DNA from: Sporodiniella umbellata
Taxonomy: Eukaryota; Mucoromycota; Mucoromycetes; Mucorales; Rhizopodaceae
Direction: 5' to 3'
Assembly (NCBI GenBank): GCA_025677835.1
Contig: JAIXMR010000049.1
Location: 105,930-169,929 of the forward strand
Length of the DNA stretch: 64,000 bases
Part shown: in pieces, positions 1-11,806 of the stretch
Layout: each line of letters opens with the position of its first letter
Numbering within the stretch: the first letter of the stretch is position 1
The notes under the pieces: generated by a model
What the model saw: only the letters and a program-made list of their open reading frames with translations
Told to the model about the DNA's origin: nothing
Databases searched by the model: none
Made by a program: the position numbers and the translations under genes

Positions 1-2301
1 TGTCATACCAAAAGAACATGAATTCTACTAGCTTCTTTTCGTCGCTTTTTTTCTCATACACCACAAAAAGACCTAAATTTTATTTATTTGAAGACAAAAA
101 TGTTTCACTTGTATCAGCCAATTTAAGACAAGCCAAATATACAACAAAGGGATAAGTAAAGAAAGCGGTGTGTAAATGTACAAGTTGCTGAAAAAAAAAT
201 GCTTCAAAAAAAAAAAAGCAAGAAACATACAGCCTCATCTTATAAAGTAGAGAGGTGTAAAATTCAAAGCGATTTGGGGAAATAGAGAAGCAACATTTTA
301 CTAATTGCAATGATACAGAAAAGACGTCTCTATAAATAGTTGTATAGAGTAGACTCCTCTATAAAGCAGTCTTGTCTTTGTTACTGATGCTTTGAGTATC
401 GATTTGCAATATACAATAGTAGTATTTGGCTTGAAACCTGTATCACTGTCTTTCTTAATGAATAGAGTAGTTGCATTACGTTTTCCAAAGGCTTTTAGCT
501 ATTTTTTTCTTATTGTATACAAAATTAGATTGTCCTTCTTTTTGTCATTTAGTTTATTGCAAAATTGTACCATATTTGTTGATTGGGGTACGAACAAAAT
601 ACTTGTTTATGTTGTTTTTACTTTTACTACTTCAAAAAAGAGTTAATGAACCTATTTTTTATGATTTGTGGTTGCAGTCGTGGCTATGTTTTTCCGGTCT
701 ATCTCGGCTTTAAAAATTGTCTAGGTAAGCTGTAGACTGGCAGCTCTTAAAATAACATAAAACAACAATTCTATACAAATTTCACTACAAGAAATGCTAA
801 TTACAAATGAAAAGGGCAAATGAAATTTTTATCAAGTGAATGTTGGTATATTTTTTATTTGGGTACATCTATTTTAAGAATTGTAACAAAGCGGCATGCT
901 GTTATATACAGGTTGACTAGCTTTTTTTCTGAGGCGTTAGGCAACCAGCAGTTACAACAGGTTAATCGTTGTGATTGACTTACATGATTCTCAAAAACCA
1001 CCTTCTTTTTGATTGTTTAGTCACTTTCAAAAAAAACATGCCTTTTACTAAAACCGAAAATAGAGAGGCGAAATGAGCATTCAAAACCATTGGTTTATGA
1101 TATCATTGAAGCCCACGTTTACCTTTTTTCTTTTTCTTTTTTTTTTATTGGGAACTTTTAGCAACGTGTAAGTTTCTTAGGGAAGTGTGTAAAACATCAG
1201 TACTTGGTTCGGCTTTCGTTCTTTAAAGCATAGAGGGGAACAAACGATCTTATAAACTGCTTCATAGCTCTTTTTCTCTCCTCAAAACATTGAAGAGGTT
1301 TTTTGGTTGATATCAAGTAAAAGAATTACTGTTAATTTGGCCCGTTTATTTTTTGAAATATCGTCCACCATACATTTTTCTCATAGCTCTACAATATTTC
1401 CGTAGCCTTAAAAAAAGCGGCTATTGTTTCGTTTTTACTTTTTTTTAAAAAAATAAAAAAGAGAACGTTATAGCCATTGTATGTTTGACTGATTTTGTTA
1501 AATGCTCAGATAATAGATATTTGCAGACGATTTGGCGTGTTGGAAGACGCTTCAAATGGTTTGAAAAACATACATTGATTTCCTGTGCCTTGACAGATCT
1601 ACTTTGACTTTTTTTCTTTTCTTTTTTTTTGACGATATGTCATTGGTATATGAAAGATTTGCATTTATAAAAGAAAAAAGAAAAGTAACCTTATTTTTTT
1701 CACATAGTACATTCTAGAGTGTGTTCTATAATGAAGTCACTTTCGACGATTTCATAATACTATTTAAAACCCTACAATAGCTTTATCTATACTTGATGCC
1801 CTCTATCAGACCCTAAAATTTGAAACTCCTTTTTGTGCCAGCTGCTTTCTTTCAAATTTTCCTTAACCAAAAGAAAAGATAGTCCAATGATCTAGCACGA
1901 TCCATCATTAAACCATGCTGGTTAGTTGAGATAAGGGCTTTTAAAAGTGTGTTGCTACGGCGAATTTTATCGATTGTCAAGAAAAGAAAGATAAGGATCA
2001 TGTTTTGACCTCATTTGTACAAGGCAAAAACTTTTTTTTTTTTGTTTATATTATTTTAAGTAGGTAGTACTTGTTTGAGTATGAACATCCTTTCTTTTTT
2101 TAGGTAGAAGAAAAAAAAAGTGTGTTAGCTGGCGGTGAATAAAACGAGCCATTTTCCTGATAATTAGTACTCTTGTACTACAGATAATGCGATTAGCAAC
2201 ACAAGATCTAGTGAATTGTCTTTATAAACAGTGCGCTTATCACTTTTTTTTCTGTCTTTTTTCTTAATTTTAATTTAATAAAACGTTAATTTTATACTAC
2301 A
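1..2301. other. Gene-free AT-rich stretch
   Basis: No reading frame here looks coding: the few open frames are short, rich in Phe/Leu/Ser from T-runs, and lack plausible splice-joined partners. Poly-T and poly-A runs are frequent. I saw no tRNA-like arms and no inverted repeat longer than the T/A palindromes, one of which lies near 1440-1460. The last 100 bases presumably hold the promoter and 5' leader of the gene starting at 2302. Confidence 0.6.
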
Positions 2302-4311
2302 ATGGTCAAGTTTGTTGATCTAGAAAAAACAGTATCTGGTTTATCCAAAAATACAAATCAGATAACTTCTGAGAAGGACATTACGGATGCAGTTGGTGGT
2401 AACAAAGCGCGATTGTTTTAGAAAAGCGATTCTAATCGACATATCTTTTAGACCCAAGAAAAAAAGAAGACTTCAACGTTTTGACCAATGAACAAACAAT
2501 TCGCGTGGAAAACGATCTCAAGGGGAAAGCTGTTATTATTGACAATCTCCCTTTTCAAGATGACTCGACGGTCTGTTCTAACAAAAGACGGGTTTTCTCT
2601 CAAATAAAATCAATCAAAAACTCTGCTTTTTTTCAATGGCTAAAAAAACAATACAAAGACGATAAAAACAGATACTCGTTTCAAATGGCCACTGCTTTTA
2701 CCATAGCCTCACTCTTTGCTGTTATTACTCCTCTCTCAAATGTTTTTAAAAGCGCATTTTGGATGGGTAAGAAAACATATTTTTCCTTAAACTAAAGCTT
2801 ACCAAATTCCTATATAGGCGTATGTGTTGTTACTGTACTAGACAATACGATGGGTGGGATGTTTACTCTGGGCATGCAACGAATGCTTGGTACATTGATT
2901 GGCGGTGCCTTGAGTATCATTGTTATGACTATAGTTCGCGCTATGTTTGAGCCTTATTGGGATGCGCGATCTGTTGTAGTTCTCAATATATTTATGTTTA
3001 TTCAAGTATTTGTGATTGCAAAAATCAAGCTAATGCCAAACTATGCCTTTGCTGGCGGTATTGTAAAGTTCAATGATGCACTAAAAAGTTTTCTCGTTTC
3101 TCAAACTTTTTTTTTTTAAAAAAAATCCACTAAATTATAGGGCTTATTAACAACTGTCATCATCTTATTATCAGGTTACAATGACATTATCGATAGTGGG
3201 TTGTCCTATGTAACAGAGTTGGGTGCTTGGAGGGTATGTAATATGTTAATTGGTGTTCTGATAGCTATGTAAGTTCAATATGTTTTACTATACATATATG
3301 TATACAGTATTTAACTTCTCCTTTCAATACAGGTTTGTATCTACTTGTGTATTTCCTACGCGTTCGTTGGAAGTGATGAGGGCCAATCTGGGAAAATCCA
3401 TGGAGAAAGCTGCCAATCTTTACCAGAGATCAGCCGAATTTTATCTTGATTTTAACAAAGATGCCTCATCAAATATTTCCCTTGCTTCCATACTTGAGCG
3501 GAGAATGGCTACTCGAGAGGAGCACGAACCACATCAAGCAACGATTAAGGAAACTCTCCAACGCATTTTTTCAAATACCTCTACTGCTGAAGGCTTACAG
3601 GGAGCTGAAGTACAAAACGAGTTTTGGTCACAAGACGAAATTAGCAATATCAGCAACGAAGCGATCGGCATTCTTTTCCAGCTTCAGACCGAATCCACTC
3701 GATTAAGGAACGTGTCAAACGAGTACAAGTTTAGGATCTTTTTCCATTTTCTGGAAGGCGGCAAAAATCATTGCAAACGCTATCTGCGCCGAACCCAACG
3801 CTACTGCGGTGCTATTGAGGCTATGAAACGAAGTGTTTGGCCTTTAGCTTCTTTTAGACTCCTTTTTCCTTTAATCCATTCGTCAGTATCCGACCGGAAT
3901 ACAAGTGCCACTCGAATGACGCCCACCAAAGAAACGCTAGAATGCTTTGCCGATAGTTTAACAGTGATGCGTTCGTTGGGAGCTATTTTGAAAGACAATC
4001 AGCGTCCTCTAAGTGATTTTAAAGAAGACTGGGTTCGAATCCATCGCATGGTGAACGCAGGCATTGCACACGCACAGCGAGAGCTCAAAGAGACCTTGAG
4101 GATCGGGAATGAACATACCAACATGGACGGTTTAAAATTGATATCTTATTATGGCTTTCTAGTAAGGTGCTCTATGATCTGGGACGGACTTAAAACTGTC
4201 GTAGATCAATTGAGCCCTTTTAACGGAGCCCTGAGTCGTGCCCCTTCCGTGTCGGAGGAATCAAACAATACCACCCTGCCAGATGGTGAGGTTATTCACC
4301 CTACTGAATAA
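2302..4311 (+). CDS. ALMT/FUSC-like multi-pass membrane transporter, 5 exons
   Basis: Predicted exons 2302-2398, 2452-2766, 2818-3062, 3141-3268 and 3333-4311 join in frame to 587 residues; all introns are GT-AG and about 50-80 nt. The central part (about residues 80-250) is a block of hydrophobic helices containing VCVVTVLDNTMGG and a nearby QRMLGTLIGGALS segment. This layout is typical of the aluminium-activated malate transporter / FUSC superfamily, in which a membrane domain is followed by a long cytosolic helical region. Here about 330 mostly hydrophilic residues follow. Members export organic or aromatic anions at the plasma membrane or vacuole; the substrate cannot be read from sequence. 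The start is the first ATG in an open leader after a T-rich stretch. Family assignment is by pattern recognition, not a search. Confidence 0.8.
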
Positions 4312-6058
4312 TTTTTTGTATGTAAATATCTATATAAATACTCTGTTTAAAACTTTTCTTTGTCAAAGAGAGCTCTTCATTTTGTTCTCTTTTGTTTTTA
4401 ATATGCAATAATAAAAATAACAATAATAAGGTATTCATGTTTTTCTTTATCAAAAAGTGTACATGTTTTATAAATTGTGTTATACAACCTTTTGTTAAGC
4501 TTGAGAACACATCCCGTAGTAGTGTTACTCAATTTTCCTTATTTCAAAAAAAAAAAATTAGATTGCGTATTCAGATAGTCTTAGAAAGAAATTTTCATAT
4601 GCCCCAGTAGCATTATGTACCACCCCATAGGACAGAATAGTAAAAATATACTTTTTTTTCTCTACACGATTAGTGAAATTTGAGACCAAAGCTTTGTTTA
4701 GATCGATTTCCTTCTTTAAGTTAGCCTCTATGCGGATCACGTATTCTCTAAACAAAAATAACATAAAACACTCATTTCAAAGAAAAGAAAAAAAGACAGG
4801 CCTTGTATTTTTATGCGGTATTACATTTTAATTTAGAAAGGGTTTAATGTGTTCCTGTTCCAATATACACACATATATATAGGCCTGTGAAGCTCTTCTA
4901 TGTGTAACAAATCAGAGAAAAAAGGTTCCCGTGGTTTGTGTCATTCAGATAACGTACACATATATAAATTATTGATATACAGCTAAACAAAGATTATACA
5001 GTTGACACGTAGAAAATCAAAGATTAAGAACAACGTTTTAGAGCTTTCTTTTTTTTATATGCAAAAAAAGATAGAGAGAGAAATGGGGAACCTACAGAAG
5101 ATACTTTATACACCAAAGTCTATTGTTGTATTGAAGAAAAAGGTTCTTCTGGTACGTAGACCATTGTGGTAAGCATCATTTTTTTTTAGTCTCCTAAAGG
5201 TTTAAGCAGGTTTATAAGATAGCCCTTATTAAGAGATATATCAAGTTGAGTACTTGATTGTTTAATGCCTCTTTTTGTTTCAGATAAAACGGTTTTCTAT
5301 AGAATCCTAATGTTCTGGAGAACAGTCTCAGCGAGGTAACCAACAAACTAACGTTTCTTTGAAATCTATCTTTTTTTCTTGCTTGTGCAACGTATCTACA
5401 GTGCCTTAAACTGTAGATACTTTCGATATAGTTCAAATTACGCTAGAAGAATTCGATTCGGTGTTTTTTTTATATACAGAGTGTTTCCTTGGCCAATACA
5501 TGTGTTTGTCTTGGATGTTTTTTTGAAGCTTTTAAAACATCTTTAGGTCAACTTCAAGTCGTACTTGACCTCAGGTTGATAACCAAAACTTGGAATACAG
5601 ATACAACTCAGGAGCGCTTTTTCTTTTCTTTGTATTTTTGGGTACTCTAAATTACGTACAAAGAAAAAGCTGACAAAATTCTGAAAGTCAGAGAAAGCAT
5701 TGGCCGATTGAGTTTAGATAGTCCTTCAACTATTCTGTAGACCCTCAAAAAAAAAAAAAAAAAAAAAAAACAGCCGGGCATAACACTATCTCGAAGGTAA
5801 TAGCAAAAGAGAAGGCTATTATTATCTTGAACAGGCGGGTTTGTGTATTTACAATCGTTTTTGATAAGCTAAGAAAAACAACAACAACAAGTAATCATAT
5901 CAGTTCAATCAAAGCTACGCTTGCTTTTTATGCGAGAATTGTTTCCTAATTACCGAAAAAGAGGGTTTTAATATCTGCATGTTAGAAAAAAATTTGTTAT
6001 GTAATACTTTACAGGCTGTGACATGTATACAGAAAGATTGTAACGTGTATCCGAATTT
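4312..6058. other. Intergenic, no gene seen
   Basis: AT-rich sequence between the transporter and the first inverted-repeat element. It has an A-run at about 5750-5770 and no coding-like frame. Short open frames on both strands lack sensible amino-acid composition. Confidence 0.6.
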
Positions 6059-6070
6059 TACAGTGAGAAC

Positions 6071-6266
6071 GGTAAATTTTGTCACTCTCAGAAAATTGGA
6101 TGTCTGCAATTAAAAAGTAAATGTCACTTTCCAAAAAATTAATGACATCAAGCCAAATATACTTGTCCTTTTGGAATAAAAGAAATATCGCAACAAGTAG
6201 AATAGAATTGACTTGAACGATGCCTCTCTTTCGTTTGGTTCTAAACAAATTTTTTTGTTGATAAGG
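6071..6266 (+). repeat. Left arm of inverted-repeat element 1
   Basis: This is the reverse complement of 7135-7330. It contains the block CCTTTTGGAATAAAAGAAA, also found in the arms at 47827 and 48676, which links the two elements. Confidence 0.85.
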
Positions 6267-6276
6267 AACTGGTATC

Positions 6277-6718
6277 TGCAGCAACACGAATCAATTAACC
6301 AAGTTGATATTACTAATGGAAGAATTGATATCCTAGTTGCAGCCGACCTTGAAGCAGACACTGATGATATAAAAATATGATCTATCGAATTCAAAAAGCC
6401 AAATGCCGCTACAGCTACATCACTACAACAATAAAATAAAAATATCAAGATCAACGGCTGTATTTTAAATGGCATCGATCTTTTCGCTTAAACACTGATC
6501 TCGAGCTTTTTTACTTAGCTTTCGCTGTCAAACCTACTTGTATAATTCAATCGTTCAGATGCAAAAACTACTTTGTAGAAAACGATGTTATGAATTTCAG
6601 CTTGATAGGTTCTTTGGTAAAGTTACATCAACTTCAAAAAAGTATTTTAAACCTTTGTGTCTGGAGAGGGTTTACAGTGGAGCTTAGCAGCAGAACCACA
6701 CCGTCTCATATTAAGTAA
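6277..6718 (+). pseudogene. Decayed gene inside element 1, with an EFKK-type motif
   Basis: Translating from the CTG at 6277 gives strongly protein-like sequence interrupted by stops: a segment with RIDILVAADLEAD, then a stop, then SIEFKKPNAATA, a stop, then INGCILNG. After a frameshift near 6490 a second open stretch runs to the stop at 6716-6718 and includes FAVKPTCIIQSF and ILNLCVWRGF. At least two in-frame stops plus one frameshift make it a pseudogene. The order (I)D-x-x followed by E-F-K resembles the catalytic D...(D/E)xK pattern of PD-(D/E)XK nucleases, and I recall similar EFK-containing hypothetical proteins in Mucorales, but neither point was checked. It lies wholly in the spacer, so it is cargo or the remnant of the element's own gene. 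Confidence 0.5.
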
Positions 6719-7134
6719 TCTTATAAATATGATCTTGTGGAAGTCAGCGATTATCCTTCAAATAGTGTTGTCCAATAACCAAAGACAAATATAGCCCTAG
6801 TCAGCATATTCTTGTCACCTAGCAATCAGTCAAAAATAACAAAGCATACGACTGATCAATTACAGAAGGAATTTAAATAAAGTTATAGCAAATAAAGAAT
6901 CATTTTTATTAATCTATCATTATACTTTGAGAAAAGATGTTTTGGTTGCTGACCCAGAATAAAAGAAATAAAAAACGAAATGAATAATATGTAGAAATGC
7001 AAAGCAAAAACGAAAAGTCGTTTTATGACCAAACTACTATAGCTCACTTCCTGCAATATCAAAAAATGTATACCCAACTTGACTTTCCTTTATATTCTAA
7101 CGCAATCGATTTAAGCTCTCTCCTGAACCTGATA

Positions 7135-7330
7135 CCTTATCAACAAAAAAATTTGTTTAGAACCAAACGAAAGAGAGGCATCGTTCAAGTCAATTCTATT
7201 CTACTTGTTGCGATATTTCTTTTATTCCAAAAGGACAAGTATATTTGGCTTGATGTCATTAATTTTTTGGAAAGTGACATTTACTTTTTAATTGCAGACA
7301 TCCAATTTTCTGAGAGTGACAAAATTTACC
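7135..7330 (-). repeat. Right arm of inverted-repeat element 1
   Basis: Inverted copy of 6071-6266. The match stops at GTGACAAAATTTACC. The ten outermost bases found on the left arm are replaced by sequence differing largely by transitions. Confidence 0.85.
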
Positions 7331-8539
7331 TGTATCTATTACCTTTGGCACAATTCCGGCTTTCTATGCTTTAATTTTTCTTCACTCCTCTTTGTGAACA
7401 AAAGTAAAACATTTAGGCCTGTTTCAGCTAAACATATTACACTACATATTATGGTCACAATATATAATGTTTATTAAATAATAATACGACAAGATCTTTT
7501 GTGAAAGTCTTTTTGGTGCGGGAAAATAAAATGAAAAAAATAACCGCAACAGGGCCTATTAAAAATAGTTTATCTTGACTTGAGATTCAAGATAACATGA
7601 AATTGCGTCAAGTCGTATCCCAAGTGTGAGATCTTTGGATGGAACCTAGGCTTTTCCTTTTTTTATTTGAACTTATTCCGATTTTTTCTCGGTTGAAGAA
7701 GCAATCGGGCAACAAAGATTATGCAATCCTAAGCCTTTCATGACTCAAGAGTTTACTCAGAGTTTACACATTAAAATTTCCAAACAAAGCGTGTGCGACC
7801 ATTATAAACACATTAAACGTTTAAATTTTCTAGTAACGTTGTACACAATTTCATGCTAAAAAAAGATTTGTTTGGTTTGCAGTAAGCAATGATTGGCTTA
7901 AAGTAGGTTAGTTTATTGATACTAACAACTAGGCAATGTTGTTCGAAATTGTGTTTACCGGTTTTGATGTAAAAGTTTTACTAGAATATTACTTGCGAGT
8001 TAGAATCACGCGATTTTTTTTCCTTCTCCCCTCACCCTTTGTTTTGAATGACACACGCTTTGGTCTCGATTTATCTGAGTTATCAACCTAACAAGTGTAG
8101 GTACTGATTGACGTCCTTGTTTTGTTGCGGCGGTTTTATTGTAGTTATCTGCCGATCTTGGCGTTGGCACTATTTTTTTCTTCTTAGTTTCCAAGAACGT
8201 TTAGATCAAAGCTTGTCTTTGAGTATACTGCTTTAGGCTTTTTTTTTTTTTTTTTTTGTACATCCAAACTTTTGCTATTAGCATTTGCCTACGCTCTGCT
8301 TCCTATTTAGTGTTTTAATCAATAGTTCCAAAACACTTTGCTCAGCATAATGTCTTGGCTAGAAGCTAAGTTTTAGCCAAACAGTCTGGGTACCTTCTCC
8401 CTCTCTTTTTTTTTTTTTTTGTTTGGGTTATAGCTCGCCCAACCAAAGTAGAGTGAAGTTGAACAGCATGTGGTTCAACACCAAGAAAACGGGTCCAAGT
8501 ATTTTGTCTATGTACTTTTATGTGTGTATGTGTTTATTA
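7331..8539. other. Intergenic, no gene seen
   Basis: AT-rich; T-runs at about 8240 and 8408. No coding-like frame was found. The right edge is the 3' flank of the minus-strand helicase gene. Confidence 0.6.
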
Positions 8540-10417
8540 TTATGAAAACATGTCATCAAATGCTTTTTTGTCTAATTGGCCTTTTTTGACCTTTTTGAAT
8601 TGTCTTTCTTCTTCTGCTAGATCATCCCAATCGTCCCCTTCATCTTTGTCATGGTCGTTTTCTTCTTCCCGCGCTCTTTTCTTTTCTTCTTCTGCTTGTT
8701 TTTTCAGGTATTCTCTTTTGGCTACCTTTTTCTCTTTACGTATCGACTTGCGTTCTTTGGCATCTGTTTTATCAGACCAGGCGGCCTTTTTATCCTTCTT
8801 TTGGTGCTGTTGAGGCTTTTGTTTTTGTTCGGCCAGCTCTCTTTGTCTTTTGGCCTCCTTCATCTTGTCGCTGTACTTGAACTGAGGCCAGTCGATTTTT
8901 TCTTCCACAAACTTGTCTGTTGTCTGGTCTTTCAATTCTGGCATACGAGGAAGTCTGAGGAGCCCAAAGGCCATCCCGAGCTGTGCGAGATTGATGTCTT
9001 TAGTACGGAAGATGAAGCTTGCCTCATGCTTGGAATAAGCACGGGTCCAGGACACAAACGCTTTAACACCCAGATCTGAAATGTCTCGGTCGGTTTTGAC
9101 AATCGTGCGAATTTCGGAAACAAAGTCTGGTAGTGATACATCCTCTACGGGCACAGACGATGATTTGTCTTCTCCCTGTTCTTCTGCAGGTAGGCTGTTG
9201 TCTACTGTCTTGCCATCGGGTAAAAGGTAAGGACGAAACTGGAGAGGAATCTTTCTCAACTTAAGAAAGTCCACATACAGCTCCTCTCTTCCTCTTATCA
9301 ACAACACTGTAGCCTTTCCTTTTCTTCCCGCACGGCCGGCACGACCACATCGATGGGAAAAAGCCTTGGGGTCCTGAGGTGGGTCGACCTGGATGACATA
9401 ATCAAGGTCAGATATATCTAATCCACGTGAAGCAACATCTGTACAGAGCAAGACGGCAGGGATCGCAGGTGAAAGCTCTGTAAATGTAGTGTAGGTGGCA
9501 GAGCGTCGTTTGGTATCCATTTGGCCATGAAGGGAGTGAAAAGAGAAAGGTTTTAATCGAGGCAAGCGAGAGAGTATCTTGTAAAAGTAATCGACCATGG
9601 CGCACGTGGCAAAATAGACAATGAACTTGCGGGCTCCTTCGGTCTGTGCCAGTTCGCTTTCTAGTAAACGTGCCATCTGCAAGAGTTTTTGGTCGGCGTC
9701 GCATACCAAGTAGTTGATTTCCAAAGTGGAGGGCGTGCGCTGTACAGTGCCCTTGTTGATCAAATCCTCTACTTTAACCACAATACGCACCGGGTTACGT
9801 AAACCGGCTCTGATCAGTTCTGAAATAGCATCGGTCATCGTCGCAGAGAATAGGCCCGTACGACGCTGTTTGGGTAACTGGGCAATGATGGTATTGATCT
9901 GTTTGGAGAACCCCATATCTAACAATCGGTCGGCTTCGTCCATGACAAGCACCTCAAGTTCTTTGGTATTGACTAACTGCCCTGATTTGGTCAACAGCTC
10001 CTCTAATCTTCCTGGTGTACCAATCAAGATACGAGGCGAATCTCTTTTGAACGTGTGTATATCCTCAGGAAGTGTGGTGGTTCCGCCAATAAACAGACCG
10101 CAAAGCACTTGGTCTTTGTTTTCATGTTCTTCAACAAAATGATTGAATACCGTATAAATCTGCTGCGCTAATTCTCGAGTAGGTGTAATGATAATAGCTC
10201 CTACTTCTTGATTCTTCAAAGCTTCCTCTCGTCTCAACAACTTTTCCAAAATGGGCACGACAAATGCAAGTGTTTTGCCAGATCCTGTCACAGCCTCTAC
10301 GACAACGTCCTTGTTTTTCATAAAAAGCGGTATAGCGCCTGCTTGTACAGGTGTCATGGTTTCAAAGCCCAATGTGTCGATCGTTTCTAAGCTTTGTTGA
10401 ACATTAGCATAAACCAT
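8540..10417 (-). CDS. SPB4: DEAD-box ATP-dependent RNA helicase Spb4/DDX55
   Basis: A single uninterrupted frame of 625 residues, one of the few intronless genes here. Motifs in order: Q-motif region with PVQ at 23-25; motif I VTGSGKT at 43-49; PTRELA at 79-84; DEAD at 160-163; SAT at 191-193; and motif VI HRCGRAGR in the C-terminal RecA lobe. A Lys/Glu-rich coiled-coil-like tail (about 510-625) follows. The overall order, the MPEL segment before the tail and the basic tail match the Spb4/DDX55 subfamily, which acts in the nucleolus on pre-60S particles during 27S pre-rRNA maturation. The length is close to yeast Spb4. The ATG at 10417 is the first in frame. Subfamily call is good but not search-confirmed. 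Confidence 0.9.
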   Translation of the reverse strand: MVYANVQQSLETIDTLGFETMTPVQAGAIPLFMKNKDVVVEAVTGSGKTLAFVVPILEKLLRREEALKNQEVGAIIITPTRELAQQIYTVFNHFVEEHENKDQVLCGLFIGGTTTLPEDIHTFKRDSPRILIGTPGRLEELLTKSGQLVNTKELEVLVMDEADRLLDMGFSKQINTIIAQLPKQRRTGLFSATMTDAISELIRAGLRNPVRIVVKVEDLINKGTVQRTPSTLEINYLVCDADQKLLQMARLLESELAQTEGARKFIVYFATCAMVDYFYKILSRLPRLKPFSFHSLHGQMDTKRRSATYTTFTELSPAIPAVLLCTDVASRGLDISDLDYVIQVDPPQDPKAFSHRCGRAGRAGRKGKATVLLIRGREELYVDFLKLRKIPLQFRPYLLPDGKTVDNSLPAEEQGEDKSSSVPVEDVSLPDFVSEIRTIVKTDRDISDLGVKAFVSWTRAYSKHEASFIFRTKDINLAQLGMAFGLLRLPRMPELKDQTTDKFVEEKIDWPQFKYSDKMKEAKRQRELAEQKQKPQQHQKKDKKAAWSDKTDAKERKSIRKEKKVAKREYLKKQAEEEKKRAREEENDHDKDEGDDWDDLAEEERQFKKVKKGQLDKKAFDDMFS

Positions 10418-11337
10418 TTCTTTTTATAATAACTGTATATGTACATTGAATCGCTTAAAGGCGTATTCAAGGAACGCCAAGATCCAGCAATGTTGGGTAC
10501 AGCAGTCATTCTTTGTATTTTTTTTTTAAAAAAAAAGAAAAAAAAAGAAAAGGAAAAAGGGATTATGGAACAAAACTAACAAGCCACCCAATGCTTGTCT
10601 GCTTTAACACTCAGCGTCGTTGTGCATGAATCTCATACTGTGCTCGATCTTTTTGAACTAAGAGAAAACAAACAAAACAAATTTAATGCATATAAAAGAG
10701 CTATATTTCTCTTGGAAACAGCGGTTTTGTTTTGCTTTTTGTAGACAGTGTTGATTTCCAGTGAATCTCGTTGTCGATTGGCTTTTTTCTTATTTTTTCA
10801 TGTATACCTAGAGTAAATAATAGTAAGCTGATGCCAGAATCTCCTAAGCATAAAACCAACAAAAAAAAAAAAAAAAATAGAAGAATATCTCCTTTTTCCC
10901 CCTCCCCTTACAAATAATGTTCAAGAAAAAGAAAGAAGAAAAGGAGTAAAGAAAAAAAAAGAAAACAAAAAGCGAGTAAAGCGGAGAAGTAAACCTAAAT
11001 AGGGCAGGTCCAATCCATCTGTGGTTGTTTCTTGTTATTTAGCCATGAAAGACTTTTTATCAAGCAATGGAAAGCATCTAAGCTGTGGATGTAGGCTTGC
11101 TTTGGTTTTAGTATAGCTCTTCCATTCGATTGGTAAGTAGCATGTGAGCAATATGCAGTATGTTGCTTTTTTTTTTTTTTTTAAAAAAAAAGGCCAGCTA
11201 GCGTTTTAAAGAGAACTGAAAGGTACAACCATCTTAAAAACGTTCCCCATTTCTTTTACTCTGACGAACAATAACGTAAACGTGTACTACTTTGCACTCC
11301 CAAAAAGATAAATTTACCCGAATAGATCCAATCCTGT
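10418..11337. other. Intergenic, purine- and T-rich
   Basis: This stretch is upstream of the helicase. It contains T/A palindromes at about 10520-10540 and 11168-11191 and an A/G-rich patch at 10915-10995. No coding-like frame was seen. Confidence 0.6.
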
Positions 11338-11595
11338 TTGAATCTAGAAAACGAGCTTTTTACGGGGCGCAAGAGTGTTTCTAAAATAAACAAAAGACAT
11401 CAAAAATTAAAAGCCACACTTAAAAAGGGTTTATACCTCTTCATGGCTTCACCTTTATTCATACGAAACAACAACCATGGGCCAAAAGAGCAACGGACTT
11501 TGCTTCGTTTGGCATCGGACTAGCGAATATTCTGGTTCAAAGAACTGGGGTGCGTTTAGGGAATGTGAAGACAAAAAACAAGTCGCATGAAACTA
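11338..11595 (+). pseudogene. Coding-like fragment beside the TA element
   Basis: Two overlapping frames look protein-like. One is open from 11338 to 11521 without an ATG start. The other runs from about 11430 through segments such as FASFGIGLANILVQRTGV into the terminal repeat that begins at 11596. No complete gene can be built. It may be the remnant of a gene into which the adjacent element inserted. Weak evidence. Confidence 0.25.
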
Positions 11596-11690
11596 CTGTA
11601 TTTCCGCTGTCAGTTGGTCACTTTTTGGAAAAACTTTGTCATTTTTTAAATTTCAATTGGCCACTTTTTTGAGCCTCACTTTTTAAATTT
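11596..11690 (+). repeat. Left terminal inverted repeat of the TA element
   Basis: Matches the reverse complement of the right end (about 13815-13907) with few differences. Contains three GGTCAC/GGCCAC-type units followed by AATTTC spacers. Confidence 0.75.
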
Positions 11691-11806
11691 CAAGTCCAAG
11701 AGTCCAAGCGTTGGGCTTTCTGATTGGCTATTGTTTCTTTCATTTTTTTTTGTGGACTCTTGGAAGTCCAAAAGTCCTGTTTAATTTTTTAGTGTTTTTG
11801 TTTGCC

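Larger units (their letters stand above)
6061..7330. mobile_element. Long-armed inverted-repeat element 1 (CAGTG terminus)
   Basis: Bases 6071-6266 are the inverted copy of 7135-7330 (196 bases each, essentially identical by eye), enclosing an 868-base spacer. The left end continues outward as CAGTGAGAAC directly after a TA (6059-6060), the usual terminus and target of Tc1/mariner-type elements. The matching tip on the right is not preserved. The same terminus and several internal arm blocks recur at 47726-48793, so this is a family and not a chance hairpin. The arms happen to be open in one frame, which yields matching 'proteins' on both strands that I do not regard as genes. No transposase was seen; the spacer holds a decayed gene. 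Confidence 0.75.

Noticed and set aside
6009..6287. Open frame on the minus strand that matches one at 6997-7374 on the plus strand
   Set aside because: The match is simply the inverted-repeat arm read in one frame; there is no start or domain and the frame crosses the arm edges.
8651..9079. Plus-strand open frame over the helicase gene
   Set aside because: It is the antisense shadow of the Lys/Glu-rich tail and C-terminal domain of the DEAD-box protein.
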